Assembly: GCF_003667525.1 (NCBI RefSeq)
Contig: NZ_RCUW01000010.1
Coordinates: 1-64,000, forward strand
Direction: 5' to 3'
DNA from: Mycetocola_B reblochoni
Lineage (GTDB): Bacteria > Actinomycetota > Actinomycetes > Actinomycetales > Microbacteriaceae
DNA: 64,000 bases
Both the position numbers and the translations under genes were made by a program. This document shows positions 14,360 through 25,331 of the stretch, piece by piece; position 1 is the first letter of the stretch; each line of letters opens with the position of its first letter. The notes beneath the pieces are model-generated. The model saw only the letters and a list, made by a program, of their open reading frames with translations. It made no database searches and was not told the DNA's origin.

Positions 14360-15640
14360 TCAGTCGGTCGCGGCGGTGAACTCCCGCACCTCTCCGACCG
14401 TTCCGTCGGCGGCCAGCTGCGCGAAGCCGTCGAAGCCCTCCGCCTCGACGCGGTTGAGCAGAGAACGCGTGTTCTTGACCCGGCGCTCCAGCCGCACCTC
14501 GTCGCCCGCGGCGACGAACTCCGCCTTCGCCGCGGCGAGCACCGCCGGTGCCGCATCCCTGTCGTGCACGAGCACGATCCGGCGCGGGCGCTCCGCCTGC
14601 GACCCGTCGACAAGGTCGACGATCCGCTCGAAGCCGATGGAGAACCCGCACGCGGGGACGTCCTGGTTGATGAAACGGCCGATCATGCCGTCGTAGCGGC
14701 CGCCCCCGCCGAGGGCGTAGCCGAAGTCGGGGTGCTCGATCTCGAAGATCGTGCCCGTGTAGTAGCCCATTCCCCGCACGAGGAACGGGTCGAAGACGAG
14801 CTTCTCGCCATCGAGCGCGGCACCGAGTGCGGCGAGTTCGGCGATGGAGGGGTCGTCGAGGCCCTCGGGCAGGCTGCGCCGGATGGTCGCCTCGGAGAAG
14901 CCCTCCTCCGCGGCGGGGCGCGCGGCGCGCAGGTAGCGCTCGATACCGGCGACGACCTCCGCATCGATTCCGCGGTCCGCGAGCTCAGCGGCAACACCGT
15001 CGACGCCGACCTTGTCGAGCTTGTCGAGGGTGATGAGCACCGCAGGGGACTGCTCCTCGGGGACGCCGAAGAAGGCAAGCATCGCGGTCAGGATGCGCCG
15101 GTCGTTGATCCGCACGCGCACCCCGTCGAGGCGGAGCGCGGCCAGCGCGGCCGTCGTCGCCTGGATGAGCTCGACCTCGGCGAGGGGTCCCGCCTCGCCG
15201 ATGATGTCGATGTCGCACTGGACGAACTGGCGGTAGCGGCCCTTCTGCGGCCGCTCGGCCCGCCAGACCGGTCCGATCTGGACCGAGCGGAACACCGGGG
15301 GCAGCTCCGCCCTGTGGCTGGCGTAGTAGCGGGCGAGCGGCACGGTCAGGTCGAAGCGCAGGCCCAGGTCGGCCAGGGTCTCGGCGTCGTCCGCCTCGGC
15401 GGCCGCGACCAGGTCGTCGTGGCCGAGCCCGCGCCGCAGGACGCTGAACGACATCTTCTCGTTGTCGCCGCCGAGCCCGGAGTGCAGCCGGGCGTGGTCC
15501 TCGACCACGGGCGTCTCGATCTCGTCGAAGCCGTGGGCGGAGTACACACGACGGATCGTTCCGAGGATGCGCTCGCGCCTGGCCTTGTCTGCGGGGAGGA
15601 AGTCGCGCATTCCGCGCGGCGGGGTGACGGGTGCTGCCAT
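14360..15640 (-). CDS. hisS: Histidyl-tRNA synthetase
   Basis: The product has 426 residues. It is a class II synthetase that charges tRNA-His. Motif 2 is FRSVQIGPVWRAERPQKGR, the histidine-binding motif is LVRGMGYYTG, and motif 3 is GGGGRYDGMIGRF with FSIGFERI. The C-terminal anticodon-binding domain starts near residue 330. RRVKNTRSLLNRVEAEGF and the preceding region are typical of the actinobacterial form. mazG ends 21 bases upstream on the same strand, so the two are probably cotranscribed. Confidence 0.97.
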   Translation of the reverse strand: MAAPVTPPRGMRDFLPADKARRERILGTIRRVYSAHGFDEIETPVVEDHARLHSGLGGDNEKMSFSVLRRGLGHDDLVAAAEADDAETLADLGLRFDLTVPLARYYASHRAELPPVFRSVQIGPVWRAERPQKGRYRQFVQCDIDIIGEAGPLAEVELIQATTAALAALRLDGVRVRINDRRILTAMLAFFGVPEEQSPAVLITLDKLDKVGVDGVAAELADRGIDAEVVAGIERYLRAARPAAEEGFSEATIRRSLPEGLDDPSIAELAALGAALDGEKLVFDPFLVRGMGYYTGTIFEIEHPDFGYALGGGGRYDGMIGRFINQDVPACGFSIGFERIVDLVDGSQAERPRRIVLVHDRDAAPAVLAAAKAEFVAAGDEVRLERRVKNTRSLLNRVEAEGFDGFAQLAADGTVGEVREFTAATD

Positions 15641-15661
15641 GCACTCATTCTGGCACGCGGC

Positions 15662-16462
15662 TCAGGCCCGATCGGCCTCGGCGCGACGCTGTCTGCCCTC
15701 CAGCTCACGGGTCTGCCGGCGCAGCGCGCCCTCCGCATCGATGCCGTCGGCACGGGCGCGGGCGACGAGGGCGAGTAGGGCGCGACCGTACGCCTCCTCG
15801 CGTCCGTCCGCCGGGACGCCGGGCTCACCGGGCCCGGGCACCGCGGGGACGGTCTCCGCCGGTTCAGTCGCCGCGCGTGCGGGCTCCGCGGACGGGGAGG
15901 CCGGGGCAGTGGCGGTCCCCTCCCGGTCGGGATCGGCCGCCTCCTCGGCGAGCCGGGCGTCGACCCGGCCGAGGACCTTCTGCGCCCTGGCCACGGCCGA
16001 CAGCGACGAGGGCACCCCGTCGAGCGCGCTCGTCCGCGACGCCTTCTCCCTGGCCTTCGCCGCCGACCACAGCCGGTCGACGTCCTCGACGGTCTCCGCA
16101 CGGTCGGGGCCGAACACGTGGGTGTGACGACGCACCATCTTGTCGGTGATGCCGGTCATCACCGCGGCCAGGTCGTAGCCCTCCCCCGCCGACGTGGCGA
16201 TCTCGGCGTGGAACACCACCTGCCAGAGCACGTCGCCGAGCTCCTCGACGACGTCGGCCGTCGTGCCGGACTCGACCGCCTCGACGAGCTCGGCCGCCTC
16301 CTCCAGCAGGTACGGCAGCAGCGCGTCGTGGTCGATCCGCCGCGTCCAGACGCAGTCGCGCCGGATGCGGGCCATGACCGCCTGGAGCCGGACCGCGGCG
16401 GCGGCGAGCGCCTCCTCGTCTCGGGGTCCCGCCGAGGGGCCTGTCCCGGCCGCTGTGCTCAC
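15662..16462 (-). CDS. mazG: MazG-family nucleoside triphosphate pyrophosphohydrolase
   Basis: The 266-residue protein has one MazG domain (about residues 22-160). Its helices carry the metal-binding pattern LLEEAAELVEAV then EELGDVLWQVVFHAEIA (E-E-x-x-E ... E-x-x-D). A Pro/Ala/Glu-rich insert (about 185-225) precedes a short C-terminal segment that resembles the end of the second domain of full-length MazG (GRALLALVARARADGIDAE). It hydrolyses non-canonical or oxidised NTPs to NMPs, and its place beside mfd fits a DNA-maintenance group. The insert and shortened C-terminus are typical of actinobacterial members. Confidence 0.92.
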   Translation of the reverse strand: MSTAAGTGPSAGPRDEEALAAAAVRLQAVMARIRRDCVWTRRIDHDALLPYLLEEAAELVEAVESGTTADVVEELGDVLWQVVFHAEIATSAGEGYDLAAVMTGITDKMVRRHTHVFGPDRAETVEDVDRLWSAAKAREKASRTSALDGVPSSLSAVARAQKVLGRVDARLAEEAADPDREGTATAPASPSAEPARAATEPAETVPAVPGPGEPGVPADGREEAYGRALLALVARARADGIDAEGALRRQTRELEGRQRRAEADRA

Positions 16463-16727
16463 CTCGTGTCCCTTCGCTCACCGATGCCGCGACCCGTCCG
16501 ACCGCGGCACCCGAACCGTCGGCGACGCGGCCGCGCGGGGCGGGCCGCCGCTCCGGCGTCCTCTGTCCCCAGCTTAGGCGCCCGGAGGGCCGTCCTCCGC
16601 GGACGGGCGAGCGGCGCGCTATCGTGGTCTGCGGAGTGCCGGGAAGTCTGGTCGGCCGCCGTTCACACGGTGCAATCGTTCATCGAACCGCCGTCGGGCC
16701 AACCCGTCGGCGAGGAAAGAGCCCGGA

Positions 16728-17975
<1,248 letters not shown>

Positions 17976-17980
17976 CGGTC

Positions 17981-18006
17981 AGCCCCGGGCCCTGAGGCCC
18001 GGGGCT
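17981..18006. terminator. Bidirectional hairpin terminator between nhaA and mfd
   Basis: A perfect 11-bp stem (AGCCCCGGGCC, 17981-17991, with GGCCCGGGGCT, 17996-18006) closes a CTGA loop. No U-tract is present. It lies in the 45-base gap between convergent genes. Confidence 0.8.
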
Positions 18007-18020
18007 CGGGACCCGAGCGC

Positions 18021-21000
18021 TCAGGCCCCGGGTGCTCGGACGGCTGCGTCCGCCTCGACGGGGAACAGCGCGTCGAGCAGCTGCCAGATCCAGGCCAACA
18101 GCTCGTCCCCGGAGAGGACCTCGCCGTGCCGTTCCGGGAGGGGAACAAGCAGCGCCTCCGACTGCGTGATGAGCTTCGCCGTGGGATACAGCCGCCTCAG
18201 GCGGGTCTGCACCGAGTCGGCCAGGACGACGGGTGCGACGCGCAGCTTCGACCCCATGACGACGAACTCGGACAGGCCCGCCCGCTGCACGCGCTGGCGC
18301 AGGCGAGCGACCTGCACGAGGGACTGCACGAGTCCAGGCAGCTCGCCGTAGCGGTCGGTCAGCTCGTCCACGACGAGGTCGATCTGACCGTCCGCCGCGG
18401 TCGGCGCCGACGCGGCCGAGAGCTTCTGGTACGCCTCCAGCCGCAGCCGCTCGCTGTCGATGTAGTCCTCGGGGATATGAGCCTCGAGGGGGATCTCGAG
18501 CCGGAGCTCGGCCGGACCGCTCTGCTCCTCACCGCGGAACGTCGAGACCGCCTCGCCGATCATGCGCAGGTACAGGTCGAAGCCGACCCCGGCGATGTGC
18601 CCCGCCTGCTCGCCGCCGAGCAGGTTACCCGCCCCGCGGATCTCGAGGTCCTTGAGGGCGACCTGCATACCGCTGCCGAGCTCGTTGTTCGCGGCGATCG
18701 TCGACAGCCGGTCGTTCGCCGTCTCGCTCAGCGGCCGGGTGGCGTCGTAGAGGAAGTAGGCGTACGCGCGCTCACGACCGCGACCGACGCGGCCACGCAG
18801 CTGGTGCAGCTGGCTGAGGCCGTACTTGTCCGCCTGGTCGATGATGATCGTGTTCGCGTTCGAGATGTCCAGACCGGTCTCGATGATCGTCGTCGCGACG
18901 AGCACGTCGAACTTGCGCTCCCAGAAGTCGACGACGACCTGCTCGAGCATCGACTCGCTCATCTTTCCGTGCGCAACCGCGATGCGCGCCTCGGGGACCA
19001 GCTCGGCGAGCTCGCTGGCGACACGGTTGATCGACTGCACGCGGTTGTGCACGACGAACACCTGCCCCTCGCGCAGCAGCTCGCGGCGGATGGCGGCCTG
19101 GATCTGCTTGTCGTTGCGCGGGCCGACGAAACTGAGGATCGGGTGACGTTCCTCCGGCGCCGTCGCCAGCGTCGACATCTCGCGGATGCCGGTGACCGCC
19201 ATCTCGAGCGTGCGCGGGATGGGGGTCGCGCTCATCGCCAGGATGTCGACGTTCGTCTTGAGCTTCTTCAGCTTGTCCTTGTGCTCGACGCCGAAGCGCT
19301 GCTCCTCGTCGATGATGACCAGGCCGAGGTCCTTGAACAGCACGTTGTCGGTGAGGATCCGGTGTGTTCCGATCACCATGTCGACGGTGCCGCGCTCCAG
19401 CTCGGCGATCGTCTCCCGTGCTTCCTTGTCGGTCTGGAACCGGCTGAGAGCGCGCAGGTGCACGGGAAAACCGGCGAAGCGCTCCTGGAAGGTCTCCAGG
19501 TGCTGTCTGACGAGCAGCGTCGTCGGCACGAGCATCGCCACCTGCTTGCCGTCCTGAATGGCCTTGAACGCCGCACGCACGGCCACCTCGGTCTTGCCGA
19601 AGCCGACATCGCCGGACAGCAGCCGGTCCATCGGGATCGGCTTCTCCATGTCGGCCTTGACCTCGTCGATGGTCTGCAGCTGGTCGGCCGTCTCGGCGTA
19701 CGGGAAGGCCTCCTCGAGCTCCCGCTGCCACGGGGTGTCCGGTCCGAAGGAATGCCCGACCGAGGCCATGCGAGCGGAGTAGAGCTTCACCAGCTCGACG
19801 GCGATGTCCCTCACAGCCTTGCGGGCCTTCGACTTCGCCTGCGACCAGTCGCTCCCGCCCATCTTCGACAGCTGCGGCGCCTCACCGCCGACGTAGCGCG
19901 AGAGCAGGTCGAGCTGGTCGGTGGGCACGAGCAGCTTGTCGCCCGGACCGCCGCGCTTGGACGGCGCGTACTCGAGCACCAGGTACTCACGCAGCGACTT
20001 CTGGGCGTTGCGTCCGCCGGTGGAGACCTCACGCTGGGTCATCTCACGGAAGCGCCCGATGCCGTGCGTCTGGTGGACGACGTAGTCGCCCGCGGTCAGC
20101 TTGAGCGGGTCGACGACATTCTTGCGCCGGGAGGCGAGCTTCTTGACCTGGCGGGAGTCGTAGCCGACCGCGCGGCCGTAGAACTCGGCCTCGCCGAGGG
20201 CGATGAGTCGCAGCTCCGGCTGCTCGAAGCCGGCCTCCAGCTCGCCCCTGAGCAGGTACACGACGCCCGGCTCCGGCTCGGAGGGGTAGTCGTCGGCGAG
20301 GCGTCCGGCGATCTCGCGTTCGGCGAGGACGTCGGCGGCGCGCTCGCGCAGGCCCTCGCCCGCGACGACGACCGCGGCGCTCCAGCCGTCGCGCAGCAGG
20401 GCGCCGAGGTGCTCCACGGCGCCGTCGACGCTGCCATGGAAGCTCGGCACCGGGTCGCCCAGGACGCGCTGGGTGAGCATCGCCTCGACATCGATGGCGT
20501 CGTCGGGCCCCTGCTGGAACTCGCTGATCGTCCACCACGGCCCCGCCGCATCGCCGCGGGCGACGACGGCCTCGCGCAGCGCCCCGAGGGTGAGGAAGTC
20601 GCCCGTCTCGAGCGTGATGGGGGCCTGCGCCCCCGCCGTGGCCGCGCTCCAGGCCGCCTCGAGGAACTCCCTGTTCGTCTCCGCCAGGCTGATGGACCGG
20701 GTGGCGACGCGCTCGGGCGACAGAACGGCGACGGCCGCGCCGCGCGGCAGGTAGTCGCTGACAGGGACGAGCCGTTCGACGAGAGCCGGCGCCAGCGACT
20801 CCATGCCGTCGACGGCGATGCCCTGCGAGATGCGCTCGAGCATCGACTGCAGCCCGGGGAACTCGTGCTGCATCTCGGCGGCGCGCTGGCGCACCGCCGC
20901 GGTCAGCAGCATCTCCCGGCTCGGCGGGAGCAGCAGTTCCTCGACCGGCTCCGAGCCGGAGCGCTGGTCGGCGACCGAGAACGGCCGCAGCTGCTCGACC

Positions 21001-21617
21001 TCGTCGCCGAAGAACTCGACGCGGACCGGGTGCGGCGACTGCGGGGGGAACACGTCGAGGATGCCGCCGCGCACGGCGAACTCGCCACGCCGGGAGACGA
21101 GGTCGACACGGGTGTAGGCCAGGTCGACGAGCGTGCGCGCCGTCTCGTCCAGGTCGACGCCCCTCTGACCGGCGCGGAGGCGGATGGGCGCGACGCTGAG
21201 CAGGTTGTCGGCGACCGGCTGCAGGGCGGCGCGCACCGAGGCGATGAGGACGAGCGGCGCCGAGCCGTCCCACTCCTCCATCGCCCGGAGCGCCGACAGC
21301 CGCGCCCCGACGGTCTCGGCGCTCGGGCTCAGCCGCTCGTGCGGGAGCGTCTCCCACGCCGGAAGCACGACGACCCGCGCGGAGGGCAGCAGGGTGCGGA
21401 AGGCACGCTCGACGGACTCGGCCTCGCGCCCCGTCGCCGTCACGGTCATCAGTGCCGCGGGCAGGCCCCGCTCGTGCCGTCGGCGCAGCAGCGCCGCCAG
21501 GAGCGGAACGCGCAGCCCCTCAGCGGCGGAGAAGTCGGAGTCGACGTCGAGCTGGCGCAGTGCCCTGTCGACGGATTCGGCGCGCTCGAGCGCCACGGTC
21601 ACACCCTGCACAGTCAC
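18021..21617 (-). CDS. mfd: Transcription-repair coupling factor Mfd
   Basis: The 1198-residue product has the complete Mfd layout. The N-terminal UvrB-like module is followed by the RNA-polymerase-interaction domain (about residues 490-560, including GDYVVHQTHGIGRF). The translocase has Walker A DVGFGKTEVA (about 640), IIDEEQRFGVEHKD, SATPIPRTLEMA and DQADKYGLSQLHQLRGRVGR. The C-terminal TRCF domain is DYIDSERLRLEAYQKL (about 1060 on). It removes stalled RNA polymerase at DNA lesions and recruits UvrA. The start GTG/ATG region overlaps no neighbour; a MarR gene is divergent, 111 bases away. Confidence 0.98.
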   Translation of the reverse strand: MTVQGVTVALERAESVDRALRQLDVDSDFSAAEGLRVPLLAALLRRRHERGLPAALMTVTATGREAESVERAFRTLLPSARVVVLPAWETLPHERLSPSAETVGARLSALRAMEEWDGSAPLVLIASVRAALQPVADNLLSVAPIRLRAGQRGVDLDETARTLVDLAYTRVDLVSRRGEFAVRGGILDVFPPQSPHPVRVEFFGDEVEQLRPFSVADQRSGSEPVEELLLPPSREMLLTAAVRQRAAEMQHEFPGLQSMLERISQGIAVDGMESLAPALVERLVPVSDYLPRGAAVAVLSPERVATRSISLAETNREFLEAAWSAATAGAQAPITLETGDFLTLGALREAVVARGDAAGPWWTISEFQQGPDDAIDVEAMLTQRVLGDPVPSFHGSVDGAVEHLGALLRDGWSAAVVVAGEGLRERAADVLAEREIAGRLADDYPSEPEPGVVYLLRGELEAGFEQPELRLIALGEAEFYGRAVGYDSRQVKKLASRRKNVVDPLKLTAGDYVVHQTHGIGRFREMTQREVSTGGRNAQKSLREYLVLEYAPSKRGGPGDKLLVPTDQLDLLSRYVGGEAPQLSKMGGSDWSQAKSKARKAVRDIAVELVKLYSARMASVGHSFGPDTPWQRELEEAFPYAETADQLQTIDEVKADMEKPIPMDRLLSGDVGFGKTEVAVRAAFKAIQDGKQVAMLVPTTLLVRQHLETFQERFAGFPVHLRALSRFQTDKEARETIAELERGTVDMVIGTHRILTDNVLFKDLGLVIIDEEQRFGVEHKDKLKKLKTNVDILAMSATPIPRTLEMAVTGIREMSTLATAPEERHPILSFVGPRNDKQIQAAIRRELLREGQVFVVHNRVQSINRVASELAELVPEARIAVAHGKMSESMLEQVVVDFWERKFDVLVATTIIETGLDISNANTIIIDQADKYGLSQLHQLRGRVGRGRERAYAYFLYDATRPLSETANDRLSTIAANNELGSGMQVALKDLEIRGAGNLLGGEQAGHIAGVGFDLYLRMIGEAVSTFRGEEQSGPAELRLEIPLEAHIPEDYIDSERLRLEAYQKLSAASAPTAADGQIDLVVDELTDRYGELPGLVQSLVQVARLRQRVQRAGLSEFVVMGSKLRVAPVVLADSVQTRLRRLYPTAKLITQSEALLVPLPERHGEVLSGDELLAWIWQLLDALFPVEADAAVRAPGA

Positions 21618-21728
21618 CGGAACAGTCTAGGACGCACCGGCGACACGGCCGGATCGCAGGGGCCTGCTCGGCAGCCCACGCGGATATGCTGGGGAGAATC
21701 GCGTCGACACACATCCAGGAGGACAGCG

Positions 21729-22250
21729 ATGACCCCGAGGACGGCGGGCGCCGACGACTCCACGATGCCGGAGAGGGGCGATGAGCTCATCGCCGAGATC
21801 ATCGCCGAGCGCAAACGCGTCCAGGAGATGCTCATCCCGAGCATCGTCGGACCGCTGCTGACGGTACCGCTGACGATGGGCCAGCTCAAGGCCCTCGCCA
21901 TCATCGTCGCCACCTCCCCCGAGATGAGCGTCCAGAACCTCGCCACCGACCTGCACGTGTCCCTCGCGACGACCTCGGGGATCGTCGAGCGCCTCGTCCA
22001 ACACGGCATGGTCGAGCGCCACGAGGACGCCGTCGACCACCGCGTCCGGCGGCTGGGCGCCACCGCCGCGGGCAGGGCGCTCGTGCTCGAACTCGCCGCG
22101 ACGACGAGGGAGCTCACCCGCGAGACGCTCGCCGCGCTCGACCCCGACGACCTGCGCGCGCTGCACCAGGGCATGTCCGCGGTGTTCGCCGAGGTGGCGC
22201 GCTGCGCCAACGATCAGCCGCGGCCGACCGTGAGCGTGCCCCCGCTGTAA
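21729..22250 (+). CDS. MarR-family transcriptional regulator
   Basis: ATG at 21729 with AGGAGG six bases upstream gives 173 residues; a much longer open frame in the same phase is a shadow of mfd. The winged helix lies at about residues 45-115 (MSVQNLATDLHVSLATTSGIVERLVQHGMVERHED, then DHRVRRLGATAAGR), flanked by dimerisation helices. It is followed on the same strand, after 144 bases, by an ABC import operon and could regulate it. A perfect 17-base palindrome lies immediately after the stop codon. The ligand is unknown. Confidence 0.9.
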   Translation: MTPRTAGADDSTMPERGDELIAEIIAERKRVQEMLIPSIVGPLLTVPLTMGQLKALAIIVATSPEMSVQNLATDLHVSLATTSGIVERLVQHGMVERHEDAVDHRVRRLGATAAGRALVLELAATTRELTRETLAALDPDDLRALHQGMSAVFAEVARCANDQPRPTVSVPPL

Positions 22251-22266
22251 CGAACAGGGTGTTCGT
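22250..22266 (+). promoter_or_regulatory. Palindrome upstream of the ABC importer, candidate MarR operator
   Basis: ACGAACA-GGG-TGTTCGT is a perfect inverted repeat with 7-base arms starting on the last base of the MarR stop codon, about 130 bases before the importer's first gene. MarR proteins bind 16-20 base dyads, so the size fits. It could alternatively be a weak terminator, but the arms are short and no U-tract follows. Confidence 0.35.
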
Positions 22267-22394
22267 CGACCACCGTTCACCGGCGCGTCACCGGCCGGTC
22301 CGTTGCCGCGCCTAGCCTCAACCCGGGTCGGAGCCCACCCGCGCGGATATCAGCATCCGTCACTCCGCCCGTACACGAGGAGACCCACCCCGAC

Positions 22395-23507
22395 ATGCGT
22401 ACCCGACGGATCGTCAGCACCGTAGCCCTCACCGCAGCCGCAGCCCTCCTGCTCGGCGGCTGCTCGACCGGCGCCTCCAGCGAGGACAGCCCCGCCGCCA
22501 CCGCGGAGAGCCTCGCCGACTTCGGCAGCCTCGCCGAGCTCGAGGCGGCCGCCAAGGAGGAGGGCGCGCTCAACGTCATCGCCCTCCCCCGCGACTGGGC
22601 CAACTACGGCGCCATTCTCGACCTGTTTGCCGAGCGTTACCCCGAGATCACCATCAACGAGGCCTCACCCGACGTCTCGAGCGCCGAGGAGATCCAGGCG
22701 GCGGTGACCAACAAGGGCCTGGACACCGCCCCCGACGTGTTCGACCTCGGGCTCACCGTCGCGCTGCAGAACACCGACCAGTTCGCCCCGTACAAGACGG
22801 AGGGCTTCGACGACGTCCCCGATGAGCTCAAGAACGCCGAGGGCCTGTTCGTCGGCGGCTACGGCGGCTTCATGTCGATCGGCTACGACTCGTCACAGTA
22901 CCCCGAGCCGACCGAGTTCACCGACCTGCTCTCCGACGACTACCGCGGAGCCGTCGCCCTCAACGGCGACCCGACCCAGGCGGGCGCCGCCTTCGCCGCC
23001 GTCGGCCTGGCCACGCTGCAGAACGGTGGGACGCTCGACGACTTCACCCCGGGGATCGAGTTCTTCGGCGACATGAACGCCGCAGGCAATCTGCTCAAGG
23101 TCGACGTGACCACGGCCACCGTCGCCTCGGGCGAGACCCCCGTCGTGTTCGACTGGGACTACCTCAACGCCGCCCACACGGCCGAGAACCCGGACTTCGC
23201 GGTCGTCGTCCCCGAGGGGACCGGCTACGCGAGCTACTACAACCAGGCGATCAACGTCGACGCACCGCACCCCGCGGCGGCCCGGCTGTGGCAGGAGTTC
23301 CTCTACAGCGACGAGGTCCAGAACCTCTTCCTCGAGGGCGGCGCCCGCCCCGCGCGCGCCGAGGCCATGTCCGAGGCCGGCACGATCGACCAGAAGCTCT
23401 GGGACGCCCTGCCCGAGGCCCCCGCCGAGGTCGTCGTCCCCACGGCCGACCAGAGCGAGGCAGCCGGAACCCTGCTCGGTGAGACCTGGGCCAGCACCAT
23501 TGGCTGA
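22395..23507 (+). CDS. ABC transporter substrate-binding lipoprotein (iron/polyamine/phosphonate-type)
   Basis: The 370-residue protein starts with a lipoprotein signal peptide ending in LLLGGC, so the mature protein is anchored by Cys23. The mature part is a type II periplasmic-binding-protein fold of the SBP_bac family: GALNVIALPRDWANYGAILDLF at the N-terminus, then FAPYKTEGFDDVP and VFDWDYLNAAH. Relatives bind ferric ion, polyamines, thiamine or 2-aminoethylphosphonate. No residue set here fixes the ligand; DWDYL and YNQAIN could contribute to an amine pocket. It leads a four-gene operon with overlapping genes. Confidence 0.88.
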   Translation: MRTRRIVSTVALTAAAALLLGGCSTGASSEDSPAATAESLADFGSLAELEAAAKEEGALNVIALPRDWANYGAILDLFAERYPEITINEASPDVSSAEEIQAAVTNKGLDTAPDVFDLGLTVALQNTDQFAPYKTEGFDDVPDELKNAEGLFVGGYGGFMSIGYDSSQYPEPTEFTDLLSDDYRGAVALNGDPTQAGAAFAAVGLATLQNGGTLDDFTPGIEFFGDMNAAGNLLKVDVTTATVASGETPVVFDWDYLNAAHTAENPDFAVVVPEGTGYASYYNQAINVDAPHPAAARLWQEFLYSDEVQNLFLEGGARPARAEAMSEAGTIDQKLWDALPEAPAEVVVPTADQSEAAGTLLGETWASTIG

Positions 23508-24453
23508 CGCCGTCACCTCGACGGCCGGACGGCGCGGAGCAGAGGGGACACCCAGCGGCGTCCCCTCCCCCGCGCCGACCGGCCGGCACGCCCGGACGCG
23601 ACCCCGCCCCGGCGCCCTGCGCGCCGCGGCGGGGCTCGCGCCGTTCGCCGTCTACCTGCTGATCTTCCTCGCGGCGCCGACCGTCATCGCGGTCGCCACC
23701 GGGTTCACCACCGCCGACGGCACCCCGACGATGGCCAACATCACCGCCCTCGCCGACCCCGTGATCATCGCCACCTTCACCAACTCGCTCTGGCTGTCGG
23801 CGCTCACCGCCGTGCTCGGCGCGCTGATCGGCGCCGCCGTCTGCCTCAGCCTGCTCGCGCTGCCCGAGGACGGAGCGGTGCGCCGCAGCGTCGACGCGGC
23901 CAGCGGCGTCCTCGCCCAGTTCGGCGGCGTCATGCTCGCCTTCGCCTTCATCGCGACGATCGGCATCCAGGGGCTGATCACCGTCGGGCTGCGGGACGGC
24001 TTCGGCATCGACATCTTCGCCGACGGCACCTGGATCTACGAGCTGCCCGGCCTGATCCTGCCGTACCTGTACTTCCAGGTCCCGCTCATGGTGATCACCT
24101 TCATGCCCGCGCTCGGCGCGCTCCGCCAGACCTGGGTCGAGGCGGTCCTCACCCTCGGCGGCACGACGGGCGTGTTCTGGCGTCGCGTGGCTCTGCCCGT
24201 GCTGGCACCGTCGTTCCTGGCGAGCACCCTGCTGCTGTTCGCCAACGCCTTCTCGTCCTACGCCACCGCGGCGGCGCTCTCCAGCCAGGGATCGGCGATC
24301 GTTCCGCTCCAGATCCGGGCGGCGCTGACCAGCGAGACGGTGCTCGGTAGGGAGAACCTCGCCGGGGCGCTCGCCCTGGGCATGCTCGCCGTCATGGCCG
24401 TCGTGATGTCGCTCTACGCGCTCATGCAGAGGAGGGCGAGCAGATGGCAGTGA
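23479..24453 (+). CDS. ABC importer permease, first subunit
   Basis: The 324-residue protein has six hydrophobic helices after a Pro/Arg-rich cytosolic N-terminus. The coupling loop is WVEAVLTLGGTTGVFWRRVALPVL, the E-A-x(3)-G-x(9)-P motif of binding-protein-dependent permeases. The start is uncertain: GTG at 23479 gives the reading used here, while TTG at 23500 would overlap the preceding stop by only eight bases. Neither has a good Shine-Dalgarno. It should pair with the next gene to form the membrane channel. Confidence 0.88.
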   Translation: MRPGPAPLADAVTSTAGRRGAEGTPSGVPSPAPTGRHARTRPRPGALRAAAGLAPFAVYLLIFLAAPTVIAVATGFTTADGTPTMANITALADPVIIATFTNSLWLSALTAVLGALIGAAVCLSLLALPEDGAVRRSVDAASGVLAQFGGVMLAFAFIATIGIQGLITVGLRDGFGIDIFADGTWIYELPGLILPYLYFQVPLMVITFMPALGALRQTWVEAVLTLGGTTGVFWRRVALPVLAPSFLASTLLLFANAFSSYATAAALSSQGSAIVPLQIRAALTSETVLGRENLAGALALGMLAVMAVVMSLYALMQRRASRWQ

Positions 24454-25331
24454 CCTCTCCGGCGCCCGTCGCGCCCGCAGTCCCGTCCGGCGCGCGACCC
24501 CGCCGCCGGACGGCAGGCCCGTCCCGGCCCGCGCCGCGCACGGCGACCGCCGTCATCACGCTCAGCCTCATCGCCGCGGCGTTCGCGATCCCCCTGATCA
24601 GCATGCTCGAGTTCTCGCTGCGCACCGCCGACGGGCATGGCCTGGACCACTGGATCGCGCTGTTCTCCCCCGAGACGGCCGGGCGCTACAGCGTCATCTG
24701 GACGGGACTCGGCAACTCGCTCATCCTCGCCCTGGTGACGGTCGCGATCGTCCTGCTGCTGCTGGCTCCGACGATGCTGCTCGTGACGCTGCGCTTCCCC
24801 CGGCTGCGGCGGACCATGGAGCTGCTGTGCCTGCTGCCGCTGTCGCTGCCGGCGATCGTGCTCGTCGTCGGGCTGGTGCCGATCTACCTCGGCATCGGCC
24901 GCAGCCTCGGGACGGGGGCGTGGACGCTCGCCTTCGCCTACGGGGTGACCGTGATTCCCTACGCCTACCGCGCGATCCAGTCGAACATCGACGCCGTCGA
25001 CGTCGTCACGCTCAGCGAGGCGGCCAGGACCCTCGGCGCCGGATGGCTCTCCGTCGTGCTGCGCGTGCTCGTGCCCAACCTGCGCCGGGGGCTGCTCGCC
25101 GCCTGCCTCATCTCCGTCGCCGTCGTCCTCGGCGAGTTCACCATCGCCTCGCTGCTGAACCGCAGCACCCTGCAGACCGCGCTGTTCGTGGTCAACAAGC
25201 AGGACCCCTACGCCGCCGTCATCCTGTCGCTGCTCTCGCTGGCCTTCGCCTACGTGCTGCTCGTGCTGATCGGACGCGTCGGCGGTCCACGCCGCGGCCC
25301 GCGCCGCAGAAGGGATCGTGCCACCTCATGA
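24444..25331 (+). CDS. ABC importer permease, second subunit
   Basis: The 295-residue protein overlaps the previous gene by ten bases. It has six helices and the permease loop SEAARTLGAGWLSVVLRVLVP. The N-terminal 30 residues are Pro/Arg-rich. A GGAGGGCGAG ribosome site precedes the ATG. It partners the preceding permease. The C-terminus is strongly basic (GPRRGPRRRRDR). It is followed without a gap by the ATPase gene. Confidence 0.9.
   Translation: MAVTSPAPVAPAVPSGARPRRRTAGPSRPAPRTATAVITLSLIAAAFAIPLISMLEFSLRTADGHGLDHWIALFSPETAGRYSVIWTGLGNSLILALVTVAIVLLLLAPTMLLVTLRFPRLRRTMELLCLLPLSLPAIVLVVGLVPIYLGIGRSLGTGAWTLAFAYGVTVIPYAYRAIQSNIDAVDVVTLSEAARTLGAGWLSVVLRVLVPNLRRGLLAACLISVAVVLGEFTIASLLNRSTLQTALFVVNKQDPYAAVILSLLSLAFAYVLLVLIGRVGGPRRGPRRRRDRATS

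Noticed and set aside
12848..15778. 976-codon plus-strand frame across ftsB, eno, hisS and mazG
   Set aside because: It is antisense to four well-recognised genes, and its residues are low-complexity Gly/Ala/Arg/Asp without domains.
16463..16727. Ion-sensing riboswitch upstream of nhaA
   Set aside because: No conserved structured element was recognisable by eye. TATCGT (16620-16625) may be a -10, but no -35 is at the right place.
18126..21728. Very long open frame on the plus strand (over 1200 codons) across mfd
   Set aside because: It is antisense to Mfd, whose translation has all family motifs. High GC makes such shadow frames common. Only the last 173 codons (MarR) are real.
22267..22394. 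TPP riboswitch or Fur box upstream of the ABC importer
   Set aside because: Neither CTGAGA-type TPP core elements nor an iron-box dyad was recognised; only the palindrome at 22250-22266 stands out.
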